Assembly: GCA_910587165.1 (NCBI GenBank)
Contig: CAJUKP010000019.1
Coordinates: 1-43,467, forward strand
Length of the DNA stretch: 43,467 nucleotides
Reading direction: 5' to 3'
Source: an uncultured Duncaniella sp.
GTDB lineage: Bacteria > Bacteroidota > Bacteroidia > Bacteroidales > Muribaculaceae
A program made the translations under genes and the position numbers. Positions 15,992-23,593 of this stretch are shown here, one piece after another (the stretch's first letter is position 1; each line of letters opens with the position of its first letter). The notes under the pieces were generated by a model. It worked only from the letters and a program-made list of their open reading frames with translations, ran no database searches and had not been told where the DNA came from.

Positions 15992-17871
15992 CCACACCCA
16001 TCGACCACATAATCAAAGAAAACAACATACGTAAATCAGCGCTTGCCTCCGCGGCCTACGACCCTCTCACAGGCAATCCACGATCGCCTCACCGCCGGCC
16101 TGTGGTGAGGGACGGGGCGAGACTGTGGCTCCCGGAGACCATGCTCAAGGATCCCGCCTACAACAGCTCCCTCTCACGCCATGACTTTGACACCCTCCGT
16201 TTCCGTCACGACTTCGAGTTCTGGGCGGCAACCTGCGTCAGCATCACCGACAAGCACACCGGCCACATAATCCCCTTCAGACTCAACGCGCCCCAGCGCC
16301 GTTTCGTCGAGCAGGTGGAGCAGGTGCGTCTCAACCATGCCCCTCTCCGGTTCATCATGCTCAAGGCCCGCCAATGGGGAGGATCGACCGTGGTTCAGGT
16401 CTATTTCGCATGGATCCAGATCATCCACCGCCGCAACTGGAACTCGCTGATATGCGCCCATATCAAGGATATCGCGGCCGGAATCAGAGGGATGTACACC
16501 AGGCTGCTTGCGTCATACCCCCCGGCCTTCTGGGAAGAGGAGGGGAAACCTGAGTTCCGACCATACGAACGCATGAACAGCACCCGCTACATCCCCGGAC
16601 GGGACTGCAAGGTGACAGTGTGCTCGAGCGAGAGTCAGGAATCGGCCCGAGGGCTCGACTGCTCTCTGGTGCATCTGAGTGAGGTGGCCTATTGGAAAGA
16701 CTCGCTTCTCCACAGGCCGGAGGATCTGATACGTTCAGTGGTGTCAGGCGTGGCCAGGAAGGAACTGTCGTTTGTGGTGATGGAAAGTACGGCCAACGGT
16801 GTGGGCAATTTCTTCCACCGTGAGTGGCTGCGGGCTGTCGCGGGGAAATCGGACAAGATCCCTTTCTTCGTGCCTTGGTTCGAGATACCCATCTATTCCG
16901 AAAAGGTGGACGATCCGGCCGCCCTGTGGGGCTCGCTCGACGACTATGAGCGCGACCTGTGGCACAACCACGGATGCACACTCGAGGCCATAGCATGGTA
17001 TCACGCCAAGCGCATGGAGGCCGGAGAGCACCGCACGATGATGGCGGAATTTCCCTCGACGCCCGACGAGGCCTTCTGCGCCACAAGCGTCAATGTGTTC
17101 GCCACGGCCGACGTGGAGCGCATGAGGCGTGACGGCTGCAACATGGCCTGCGAGCGCGGAGAGGTGACGGGATGCCCGGGCGGACTTCCGTCCGACATAT
17201 CCGCGCCCCGTTTCACAGCTGTGCCCGACGGAGGCTGCTCGGTGTGGAGCCGTCCGCGCGAGGGAGCGTCATATATAGCCGCCGTCGACATCGGAGGCCG
17301 CTCACGCCATTCCGACTGGTCGGTCATCTCCGTGATGGACCGCCACACCGACAGCGGATCCTCCGACGTGGAGCGGCCGGAGGTGGTGGCGCAATGGCGC
17401 GGCCATATTGACCATGACCTCCTGGCATGGAAAGCCGCGGCAATGGCTGCATGGTATAACGATGCACTGCTCGTGGTGGAAAGCAACACCTGGGAGACTG
17501 CATCGGAGGGACGCGGAAGATATATCCTGGATATGCTGGCCGAGAACTATGCCAACCTGTATTTCAGAGACGACGGCAGCCGTGACGGCCCCGGACGGCC
17601 GGGATTCCACACCAATGTGGCCACCAAGGCCGCGGTGATAGCCAACCTCATCGCACTCGTGCGCGACGACGGCTACATAGAGCGTTCATCCGAAGCCTGT
17701 GACGAACTGCTGGAATATGAATGCAATCCCGACGGATCTTACTCGGCCCGCCGCGACTGCCATGACGACATACTCATGACACGCGCCATAGCCCTGTGGG
17801 TCAATGCCTCACTGCCGCGCACCGAACCCGGCGAGGGGTTCGACTGCTCCTGTCTGGCAAGATATTACTGA
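15988..17871 (+). CDS. Phage-type terminase large subunit, complete but outside any visible prophage
   Basis: 627 residues with all TerL parts. Walker A is KARQWGGST at 126-134; Walker B-like is CSLVHLSE at 225-232 with Glu232; the coupling motif ESTANG is at 266-271; EFPSTPDEAF is near 354-363. The C-terminal RNase H-fold nuclease shows Asp434 (AAVDIGG), Glu498 (VVESNTW) and Asp593/Asp594 (CHDDILMTRA). In phages TerL is the ATP-driven motor that packs DNA into the capsid and cuts it. No small terminase, portal, protease, capsid or integrase lies nearby. The stop overlaps the end of the convergent M16 gene by 7 bp, so the locus fits tightly into the chromosome. The motor and nuclease residues look intact; actual function is unknown. 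Confidence 0.9.
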   Translation: MTTPIDHIIKENNIRKSALASAAYDPLTGNPRSPHRRPVVRDGARLWLPETMLKDPAYNSSLSRHDFDTLRFRHDFEFWAATCVSITDKHTGHIIPFRLNAPQRRFVEQVEQVRLNHAPLRFIMLKARQWGGSTVVQVYFAWIQIIHRRNWNSLICAHIKDIAAGIRGMYTRLLASYPPAFWEEEGKPEFRPYERMNSTRYIPGRDCKVTVCSSESQESARGLDCSLVHLSEVAYWKDSLLHRPEDLIRSVVSGVARKELSFVVMESTANGVGNFFHREWLRAVAGKSDKIPFFVPWFEIPIYSEKVDDPAALWGSLDDYERDLWHNHGCTLEAIAWYHAKRMEAGEHRTMMAEFPSTPDEAFCATSVNVFATADVERMRRDGCNMACERGEVTGCPGGLPSDISAPRFTAVPDGGCSVWSRPREGASYIAAVDIGGRSRHSDWSVISVMDRHTDSGSSDVERPEVVAQWRGHIDHDLLAWKAAAMAAWYNDALLVVESNTWETASEGRGRYILDMLAENYANLYFRDDGSRDGPGRPGFHTNVATKAAVIANLIALVRDDGYIERSSEACDELLEYECNPDGSYSARRDCHDDILMTRAIALWVNASLPRTEPGEGFDCSCLARYY

Positions 17872-19142
17872 CCTCCGGCCGGCTGTCGGGAGGGAGCGTA
17901 GAAGAGTGTGCAGGCTTTCTGCGGATCAATGACCCTGCGGGCCGCCGCGGCGATATCGGCCGCTGTCACAGCCTCGTATGTGGCCGGGATGGAATTGATG
18001 TCCTCACCGTGCATCTCGGCCAGCGCAAGGGCCTGTGCCCTTCCGGTGAAACTCTGCGAACGGAATTCCGTCTGCGTCAGATAACAGTTGACCACGCGGC
18101 TCACCTCGTCGGGCGTCACTCCGTCCGGATGGGCCGGAGAGACCTCGAAATGAAGCTTCACAGCCTCCTCGATCAGCCGGTCGCGGGCGGTCTGCATGGC
18201 CTCGTCGGAGTCATCATTGAGACTTGCCTTGAGCATCAGGAATCCCCGCTCCTCGCTGCCCGATATCGACGCATCGGCCTCGGCTATGAGCGGATCGCCC
18301 ATGGTGAGACGCCTGTAATAACGTGCCGCACGTCCCGACGAGAGTATGTCGGTGATCAGATCGCACTCCACATATCCCTCCTCGCCGTATGCCGGCATGA
18401 GGAAAGCCACCACCACCATGGCGCGCGGCACATCGCCTCTCACAGTGAGGCTTCTCGGCCCGGCGGGATCCTCCTCGGCGGCGTATGTCCGTGGCTTGAT
18501 GTCGCGTCCGGGTATGTCGCCGAACCATCTCGACACCTTCTCCCTCACCTCCTCACAGGTCACATTGCCGCTGATCGCCAGGACAGCATTGTTGGGACCG
18601 TAGTGGTTGAAGAAGAAGCTGCGCACATCATCTATCGTCACCTTCTCGATATGGCCCGGTTCACGCCCGATAGTGGGATAGCGGTAGGGATGTGTCTGAT
18701 AAAGCAACCGGCGGAGATGGTGCATGAGGTCACCGTATGGGCGGTTTAGGTGGGTCTGCTTGAACTCCTCGACCACCACCGACCGCTGCACCTCAAGCGA
18801 CTCGGGCGAGAATGCCAGCGAGAGCATACGATCGCTCTCGAGCCAGAGCAAAGTGTCGAGATTGACCGCCGGGGCGATGTCATAGAAATTGGTGAAGTCA
18901 TCAGAGGTCCAGGCATTGTTCATGCCACCGGCCCGCTCCATCTCGGCATCGAAATCGGATATATGGAGCGACCCGCCAAACATCAGATGCTCGAACAGAT
19001 GGGCAAGACCGGTCAGCGACTCATCCTCGTCGCGCGAGCCCACATTATATAATATGTTGACACAGACCATCGCGGTCGATGAATCATGGTTGTGGATCAC
19101 CCGAAGCCCGTTGTCGAGTGTGAATCTGTTATACTTTATCAT
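17865..19142 (-). CDS. M16 family zinc metallopeptidase (pitrilysin-like)
   Basis: 425 residues, the single-chain M16B size. The inverted zinc motif HxxEH is present as HLFEH at 48-52 with downstream Glu in VVVEEFKQ (125-126) as third ligand. The second M16 domain includes the typical SSGRAARYYRRL. No signal peptide is seen at MIKYNRFTLDNGLRVI, so it is likely cytoplasmic, as for many processing peptidases. Substrate unknown. It ends by overlapping the terminase gene by 7 bp on the opposite strand. Confidence 0.9.
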   Translation of the reverse strand: MIKYNRFTLDNGLRVIHNHDSSTAMVCVNILYNVGSRDEDESLTGLAHLFEHLMFGGSLHISDFDAEMERAGGMNNAWTSDDFTNFYDIAPAVNLDTLLWLESDRMLSLAFSPESLEVQRSVVVEEFKQTHLNRPYGDLMHHLRRLLYQTHPYRYPTIGREPGHIEKVTIDDVRSFFFNHYGPNNAVLAISGNVTCEEVREKVSRWFGDIPGRDIKPRTYAAEEDPAGPRSLTVRGDVPRAMVVVAFLMPAYGEEGYVECDLITDILSSGRAARYYRRLTMGDPLIAEADASISGSEERGFLMLKASLNDDSDEAMQTARDRLIEEAVKLHFEVSPAHPDGVTPDEVSRVVNCYLTQTEFRSQSFTGRAQALALAEMHGEDINSIPATYEAVTAADIAAAARRVIDPQKACTLFYAPSRQPAGGQ

Positions 19143-19167
19143 TGATAATTTTCAAGTATTTCGGTGG

Positions 19168-19175
19168 CAAAGTTA
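19168..19175 (-). promoter_or_regulatory. -7 element for the M16 peptidase gene
   Basis: TAACTTTG on the minus strand (plus CAAAGTTA), 26 bases upstream of the start. No convincing TTTG -33 box is seen. Confidence 0.45.
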
Positions 19176-19246
19176 CGATAAAAATCCCTTAATTGCAGAA
19201 AAATACCTAAAAATGAGAATGATGACCAAAAAAACAGCACGAAAAA

Positions 19247-19279
19247 TTTGTTAATTTGAGAAAAATGTATGTAAATTTG
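19247..19279 (+). promoter_or_regulatory. Promoter of the histone H1-like gene
   Basis: TTTG (19247-19250) and TAAATTTG (19272-19279), spaced 21 bases, fit the Bacteroidetes consensus. The leader to 19366 is about 80 bases and AT-rich. Confidence 0.6.
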
Positions 19280-19365
19280 CAATTAGAGGGTACTCTACTG
19301 AAAATCAAAAGCCCTACAAACTATATATTTTAATTCATTACAAGTTTTATTTACACACTAACCCA

Positions 19366-19539
19366 ATGAAAACTCTCGTTGAACAGATCTCAGCCGGTTT
19401 CGAATCCTTCGCCAAGGATGCCGCCGCACAGGTGGAAACAGGCAACAAGGCTGCCGGCGCCCGCGCCCGCAAGATTTCACTTGAGCTTGAGAAACTCCTC
19501 AAGCAGTTCCGCAAGGACTCCATCGCCGCAACAAAGTAA
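19366..19539 (+). CDS. Histone H1-like DNA-binding protein
   Basis: 57 residues: MKTLVEQISAGFESFAKD at the N terminus, then AQVETGNKAAGARARKISLE and a Lys/Arg-rich tail LEKLLKQFRKDSIAATK. It is mostly helical and basic. This matches the short histone H1-like proteins widespread in Bacteroidetes, thought to bind DNA and help organise the nucleoid, although little has been measured. It is monocistronic with its own promoter and a perfect 13-bp terminator stem, which fits an abundant protein. Confidence 0.85.
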   Translation: MKTLVEQISAGFESFAKDAAAQVETGNKAAGARARKISLELEKLLKQFRKDSIAATK

Positions 19540-19566
19540 GTAGCGTCATTCAAGAGAAAAAGACAT

Positions 19567-19606
19567 CGTGCCGCCTGAATCAGAGTTCAGGCGGCACGAC
19601 TTTTAT
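19567..19606. terminator. Strong bidirectional terminator between the H1-like gene and panB
   Basis: CGTGCCGCCTGAA (19567-19579) pairs perfectly with TTCAGGCGGCACG (19586-19598) around TCAGAG. TTTTAT follows on the plus strand; on the minus strand the stem is followed by GTCTTTTTCT, which serves panB. Confidence 0.85.
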
Positions 19607-19628
19607 CTATTCTATCTCCCCGAGGCGA

Positions 19629-20450
19629 TCAGTATTGTTCGGATTCGTTGGGGAAGTCGGATGATTTGACGTCGGTGATGTAGTTGCCGATGGCATCCTC
19701 GATCACGGTGGCGAGGTCGGCATAGCGGCGGAGGAATTTTGGGGAGAAGCCTTTGTTGATGCCGAGCATATCCTGGAGGACGAGCACCTGGCCGTCACAT
19801 CCGGCGCCGGCGCCGATGCCGATGGTGGGGATTGTGAGTTCCTTGGAGACTCTTTCGGCAAGAGAGGCGGGAATTTTCTCGAGCACTATGGCGAAGCAAC
19901 CGGCCTCCTCGAGCATCTTGGCGTCGGAGATGAGCTTGAGGGCCTCGGCCTCTTCGCGGGCACGCACGGCGTATGTGCCGAACTTGTTGATGGACTGTGG
20001 TGTGAGACCGAGATGTCCCATCACGGGGATTCCGGCGCTGATGATGCGGCGCACGGACTCGATGATCTCCTCGCCGCCTTCGAGCTTGACGGCCTCGGCG
20101 CCGCTCTCCTTCATGATGCGGATGGCCGAGCCGAGCGCCTCGAGGGGGTTGCCCTGATAGGAACCGAAAGGCATATCGCACACCACGAGCGCGCGGGTGG
20201 TGCCTTTGGTGACGCTCTTGGCATAGCCGATCATCTCGTCGAGGGTGATGGGGAGTGTGGTGGTGTTGCCCGCCATAACGTTTGAGGCGGAGTCGCCCAC
20301 GAGGATGACATCCATTCCTGCCGCGTCGACCAGACGTGCCATGGAGTAATCATAGGCTGTGAGCATGGCTATCTTTTCACCTTTGGCTTTCATCTCGGCC
20401 AGACGGCGTGTGGTGACCTTGCGGGGGTCTTCTACGGTGTAGGTTGACAT
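19629..20450 (-). CDS. panB: 3-methyl-2-oxobutanoate hydroxymethyltransferase
   Basis: 273 residues, the normal length. It adds a hydroxymethyl group from methylene-tetrahydrofolate to 2-oxoisovalerate, the first step toward pantothenate and coenzyme A. Visible are LVGDSASNVMAGNTTTLPIT with the metal-binding Asp, VVCDMPFGSYQ, AEAVKLEGGEE, GHLGLTPQ and the active-site region TIGIGAGAGCDGQVLVLQDMLG. It appears to be a single-gene unit ending at the shared terminator. Confidence 0.97.
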   Translation of the reverse strand: MSTYTVEDPRKVTTRRLAEMKAKGEKIAMLTAYDYSMARLVDAAGMDVILVGDSASNVMAGNTTTLPITLDEMIGYAKSVTKGTTRALVVCDMPFGSYQGNPLEALGSAIRIMKESGAEAVKLEGGEEIIESVRRIISAGIPVMGHLGLTPQSINKFGTYAVRAREEAEALKLISDAKMLEEAGCFAIVLEKIPASLAERVSKELTIPTIGIGAGAGCDGQVLVLQDMLGINKGFSPKFLRRYADLATVIEDAIGNYITDVKSSDFPNESEQY

Positions 20451-20492
20451 GATTTTTTTCTAATTTAATATTAGATATTGTTGAAACGGGTG

Positions 20493-20500
20493 CAAAGGTA
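20493..20500 (-). promoter_or_regulatory. -7 element for panB
   Basis: TACCTTTG on the minus strand (plus CAAAGGTA), about 43 bases upstream of the start. The -33 box is not clear. Confidence 0.45.
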
Positions 20501-20524
20501 GCAAATAATTCCGACATAGAAACA

Positions 20525-20557
20525 CCCCCTCCCTCCGCGGGTGCGGAAAGAGGGGGG
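20525..20557 (-). terminator. Possible terminator after the OmpA-family gene
   Basis: A C-rich arm and a G-rich arm pair around CCGC/GCGG, with mismatches in the lower part. TGTTTCT follows on the minus strand, so the U-tract is weak. Confidence 0.4.
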
Positions 20558-20587
20558 TTCGCTTATTGAGAGTTCCGTTGAGGGGGA

Positions 20588-21682
20588 TTATTCTTCGAGG
20601 GTGCAGATGGAGACGCGGTTCCAGGATTCCTCGGTGAACATATGACCGATACCTTCACCCTTGGCAGAGATGCGGTCTGCGGGAATCTTGTATTTCTTCA
20701 TGAGGGCGGTCTTCACGGCCTCGGCACGCTTGGCAGCGAGACGCTCGTTGAATTCGAGGTTACCGTCGGGAGAGGCGTAGCCACGGATCTCAACCTTAGC
20801 CTTGGGATGATTCTTGAGGTATGCGGCGATCATCTCCACGTTGGGCTGCTGGTCGGCGGTGATCACGCTCGAACCGATCTTGAAGAAGACGTAGCGGACG
20901 GAGTTGAGTGTGTTGGTGTTGACCACCTGCTTGGGCTGGTTCTGGCACTGGGCGAGGGCGGCAGCGAGAGCGGCATTGTCGGCCTGAGAGGCGGCAAGAG
21001 CTACGGCAGAAGCGTCGAGGTCGCCACGGAGAGCATTGACGCGGGCATTGAGGTCGGCGATCTTACCCGACTCGTCGGGGCAGCTCACGCACTTGAATCC
21101 GGGGTTGATGTTGTAGTTGAAACCTACCATCACCTGCATATCGGTTGTGCGGCGGGCGAATGACACACGGTTTTTCGAGGTCACGTTGAACACTACGGCT
21201 GGCTTGAGCGAGATGCTGAAGTTTTCGGTCACGCCGAAGTTGAAATTGAGTCCTGCCTTGAGTCCGAGATCGTTGCGGTCGGGAGCGTGGGCGATGTAGT
21301 GGTGGATCCAACCGGCACCGCCTACAAGGTCAACCGAGAACATACGGGGTTCGCAGGTGAAGCCGCAGAAGGCGTTTGTGAGGTTGAGTGCGCCGTAGGC
21401 ACCTACATACTGACGGTCGAAAATATTGGCCGAAGGAGTTGTGTTGACATCCCATGTACCTTCCACACCGGCGGCGAAGAGAGGTGAGATCTGTTTCTGG
21501 AGATGCAATCCGCCGATGAAACGGGTGTGCTTCAGAATACCGTGTCCCTGGATGGGAGCTGTAGCGCCGGCGTCGAGGCCGATCTGCCAATTGTCACCGA
21601 AAGTAGGACGCTCGATGATGTCCTGTGCGTTAGCAGTGAAAAGACAGCCTGTCAAAGCTGCTGCGAGGATAATTTTCTTCAT
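20588..21682 (-). CDS. OmpA-family outer-membrane protein
   Basis: 364 residues from the ATG at 21680-21682, which opens a clear signal peptide (MKKIILAAALTGCLFTANA, cleaved before QD). The upstream frame extension is not supported. Residues about 25-220 alternate as in an N-terminal beta-barrel (GDNWQIGLDAGATAPIQGHG, VMVGFNYNINPGF). A short helical linker (ARVNALRGDLDASAVALAAS) follows. The C-terminal OmpA domain binds peptidoglycan: VRYVFFKIGSSVI, VEIRGYASPDG and NERLAAKRAEAVKTAL. It probably anchors the outer membrane to the cell wall. The 454-bp upstream region may hold its promoter, but I could not find a clear -7 box. Confidence 0.9.
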   Translation of the reverse strand: MKKIILAAALTGCLFTANAQDIIERPTFGDNWQIGLDAGATAPIQGHGILKHTRFIGGLHLQKQISPLFAAGVEGTWDVNTTPSANIFDRQYVGAYGALNLTNAFCGFTCEPRMFSVDLVGGAGWIHHYIAHAPDRNDLGLKAGLNFNFGVTENFSISLKPAVVFNVTSKNRVSFARRTTDMQVMVGFNYNINPGFKCVSCPDESGKIADLNARVNALRGDLDASAVALAASQADNAALAAALAQCQNQPKQVVNTNTLNSVRYVFFKIGSSVITADQQPNVEMIAAYLKNHPKAKVEIRGYASPDGNLEFNERLAAKRAEAVKTALMKKYKIPADRISAKGEGIGHMFTEESWNRVSICTLEE

Positions 21683-22046
21683 TTTTTTAAGCTTTAATTG
21701 CGTTAGATGATGTTGAGACGTGTTGTTTCCCGCTTGGCGGGTGGTCGTTTGTGCCGTCCGTAATTTTAACAACGCCGGAGTCCGATTGGTTTTCACCATC
21801 ATGGCCGGAAAAGGCTCCCACGGGGGCCGGAAGGGCGAAAAAACAGTGCTAAAAAGGATGAAAAATCGACAAAACCGCCTTCAGAAAGGGGATTCAGGTT
21901 AAAAAAAGTGGCTTTCGTCCAAAAAAACCGATGTAACGTTAAAATTTGAGAATTGGATTGAAAAGCCCTGCCGAGGCCCCTTCCCTGTGATTATTTATCA
22001 CAAAATGGCACAAAAAATCACAAAATACTGATTAGGCCGGCTTCTA
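21683..22046. other. Intergenic region upstream of the OmpA-family gene
   Basis: AT-rich in its right half. It contains a small CCCGC-TTGG-CGGG hairpin near 21729 and GTGATT...AATCAC inverted repeats near 21988-22020. The open frame at 21720-21902 has no recognisable features. A long OmpA mRNA leader is possible but I see no consensus promoter. Confidence 0.4.
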
Positions 22047-22079
22047 TTTTGCACATATTGAGAAAAAACGCTAACTTTG
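22047..22079 (+). promoter_or_regulatory. Promoter of the psd-pssA envelope operon
   Basis: TTTTG (22047-22051) and TAACTTTG (22072-22079), spaced 20 bases, are a good match to the consensus. The leader to psd at 22137 is about 50 bases. Confidence 0.65.
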
Positions 22080-22136
22080 TGCATTGATAAAACCACAATA
22101 CGACAAAGTCCACACACACTCCTCTGACTAATCTCC

Positions 22137-22802
22137 ATGAAGGTAAAGATCCACAGCGAAGGCACCAACATCCTGATAGTCCTGCTGATAATATTGGTTG
22201 TTGTCAATCTGTCGGCATGGATGTTCATCCGCCCCGCGGGCATACCCGTCACATTCTCGGTGATCTCGGGTGTGCTTTATCTGCTTGTGGTCAATTTCTT
22301 CCGCTCTCCCCGCCGCACCTTCAAGGGTGACCGCGAGAAGGTGGTGGTATCGTCGGTCGACGGCACTGTGGTAGCGCTCGAGGAGGTTTTCGAACCCGAG
22401 GTGCTCAAACGCAAGGTCAGGATGCTGTCGGTGTTCATGTCGGTTTTCAATGTCCATGCCAACTGGTTTCCGGTTGACGGGGATGTGCTCATGGTGCGCC
22501 ACCACAAGGGCCGCTTCCTGAGCGCCTACCTGCCCAAAGCGAGCATAGAGAACGAGCGTTCCACCGTGCTTATCCGCGCCGAGAACGGTCAGGAAATACT
22601 GATGCGCCAGATAGCCGGGGCTGTGGCCCGCCGTATAGTCACCTATGCCGAGCCGCGCGAGAAGGCCAATATCAACGAACACATGGGTTTCATCAAGTTC
22701 GGTTCGAGAGTAGACCTCTATCTCCCTCTCGACTGCGAGATATTTGTCAAGATAGGTGACAAGACAGTGGGAGGCGTCACCACTGTGGGGCGCCTCAGAT
22801 GA
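22137..22802 (+). CDS. psd: Phosphatidylserine decarboxylase, short type
   Basis: 221 residues, the short single-chain form also seen in archaea. It converts phosphatidylserine to phosphatidylethanolamine in the inner membrane. Two N-terminal membrane segments (about 11-31 and 35-55). The self-cleavage site is FGS in GFIKFGSRVDLYLP; Ser190 would become the pyruvoyl group. VSSVDGTVVALEE and VFNVHANWFPVDGDV are conserved parts of the fold. It is first in the operon and directly precedes pssA, which makes its substrate. Confidence 0.93.
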   Translation: MKVKIHSEGTNILIVLLIILVVVNLSAWMFIRPAGIPVTFSVISGVLYLLVVNFFRSPRRTFKGDREKVVVSSVDGTVVALEEVFEPEVLKRKVRMLSVFMSVFNVHANWFPVDGDVLMVRHHKGRFLSAYLPKASIENERSTVLIRAENGQEILMRQIAGAVARRIVTYAEPREKANINEHMGFIKFGSRVDLYLPLDCEIFVKIGDKTVGGVTTVGRLR

Positions 22803-22863
22803 CAAGCCTCACCCCCGCTGCCCGGCACCTAATGTTACATCAATTCTTTCAAATCTCCCGATT

Positions 22864-23577
22864 TTGAAAAACATCAAGACCTATATACCCAACACAATCA
22901 CCTGCCTCAACCTCCTCTGCGGGGCTTTGGCCTGTGTCGCGGCATTCAACACCGGCATGACCATGGCCGGAATCAGCGGGCTCCACTGGGCTTTCATACT
23001 CATCGGCGCCGCCTCGGTGTTCGACTTCTGCGACGGCCTCTCGGCACGTGCCCTCAAGGCTTACTCCCCCATGGGCAAGGAGCTGGACTCGCTCAGCGAT
23101 CTGGTGTCGTTCGGACTCGCCCCCTCCTTCCTCGTACTCAACACCATGCTCTCCCAAGGGGATCACGTATGGATGTCGTTCCTTAGCCTCGTGATAGCTG
23201 TAGCCGGCGCCCTCAGGCTCGCCAAGTTCAACATCGACACCCGCCAGACCACATCGTTCATCGGACTGCCCATCCCTGCCAACGCCATCTTCTGGATCGG
23301 CACACTCGGATGGGTGGAGCAGCACGGCTATCCCGGCGATTGGGTGATGGCCGTCCTCATAGCGGCGATGTCGTTTCTCATGGTGAGCGAGGTGAGAATG
23401 TATTCGCTCAAATTCGCCGGACTTGGCTTCCGTGAGAACGCCAGGCGCTACATAATGCTCCTTGCCGCCCTGACATTCGTGCTGACATCCGGCATAGCAG
23501 GTCTGGCATGGGCCATCATTTTCTATATAATCAGCTCACTGCTCGGGAAACGCACCGACCCCGAGTCAGCCGAATAG
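22864..23577 (+). CDS. pssA: CDP-diacylglycerol-serine O-phosphatidyltransferase
   Basis: 237 residues if translation begins at TTG 22864 (reading MKNIKTYIPNTITCLNLLCG), which is where the family normally begins. The only in-frame ATG upstream (22756) would overlap psd by 47 bases and add 36 unsupported residues. The CDP-alcohol phosphotransferase motif is complete: Asp57-Gly58-x2-Ala61-Arg62-x8-Gly71-x3-Asp75-x3-Asp79. About six to eight membrane segments. It makes phosphatidylserine from CDP-diacylglycerol and serine, which psd then decarboxylates. Confidence 0.9.
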   Translation: MKNIKTYIPNTITCLNLLCGALACVAAFNTGMTMAGISGLHWAFILIGAASVFDFCDGLSARALKAYSPMGKELDSLSDLVSFGLAPSFLVLNTMLSQGDHVWMSFLSLVIAVAGALRLAKFNIDTRQTTSFIGLPIPANAIFWIGTLGWVEQHGYPGDWVMAVLIAAMSFLMVSEVRMYSLKFAGLGFRENARRYIMLLAALTFVLTSGIAGLAWAIIFYIISSLLGKRTDPESAE

Positions 23578-23593
23578 CCCCCGCCAACCGACA

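Noticed and set aside
13484..17871. A complete prophage around the terminase
   Set aside because: No integrase, portal, capsid, tail, lysis or repressor genes and no attachment-site repeats are present; the flanking genes are ordinary metabolic genes a few bases away.
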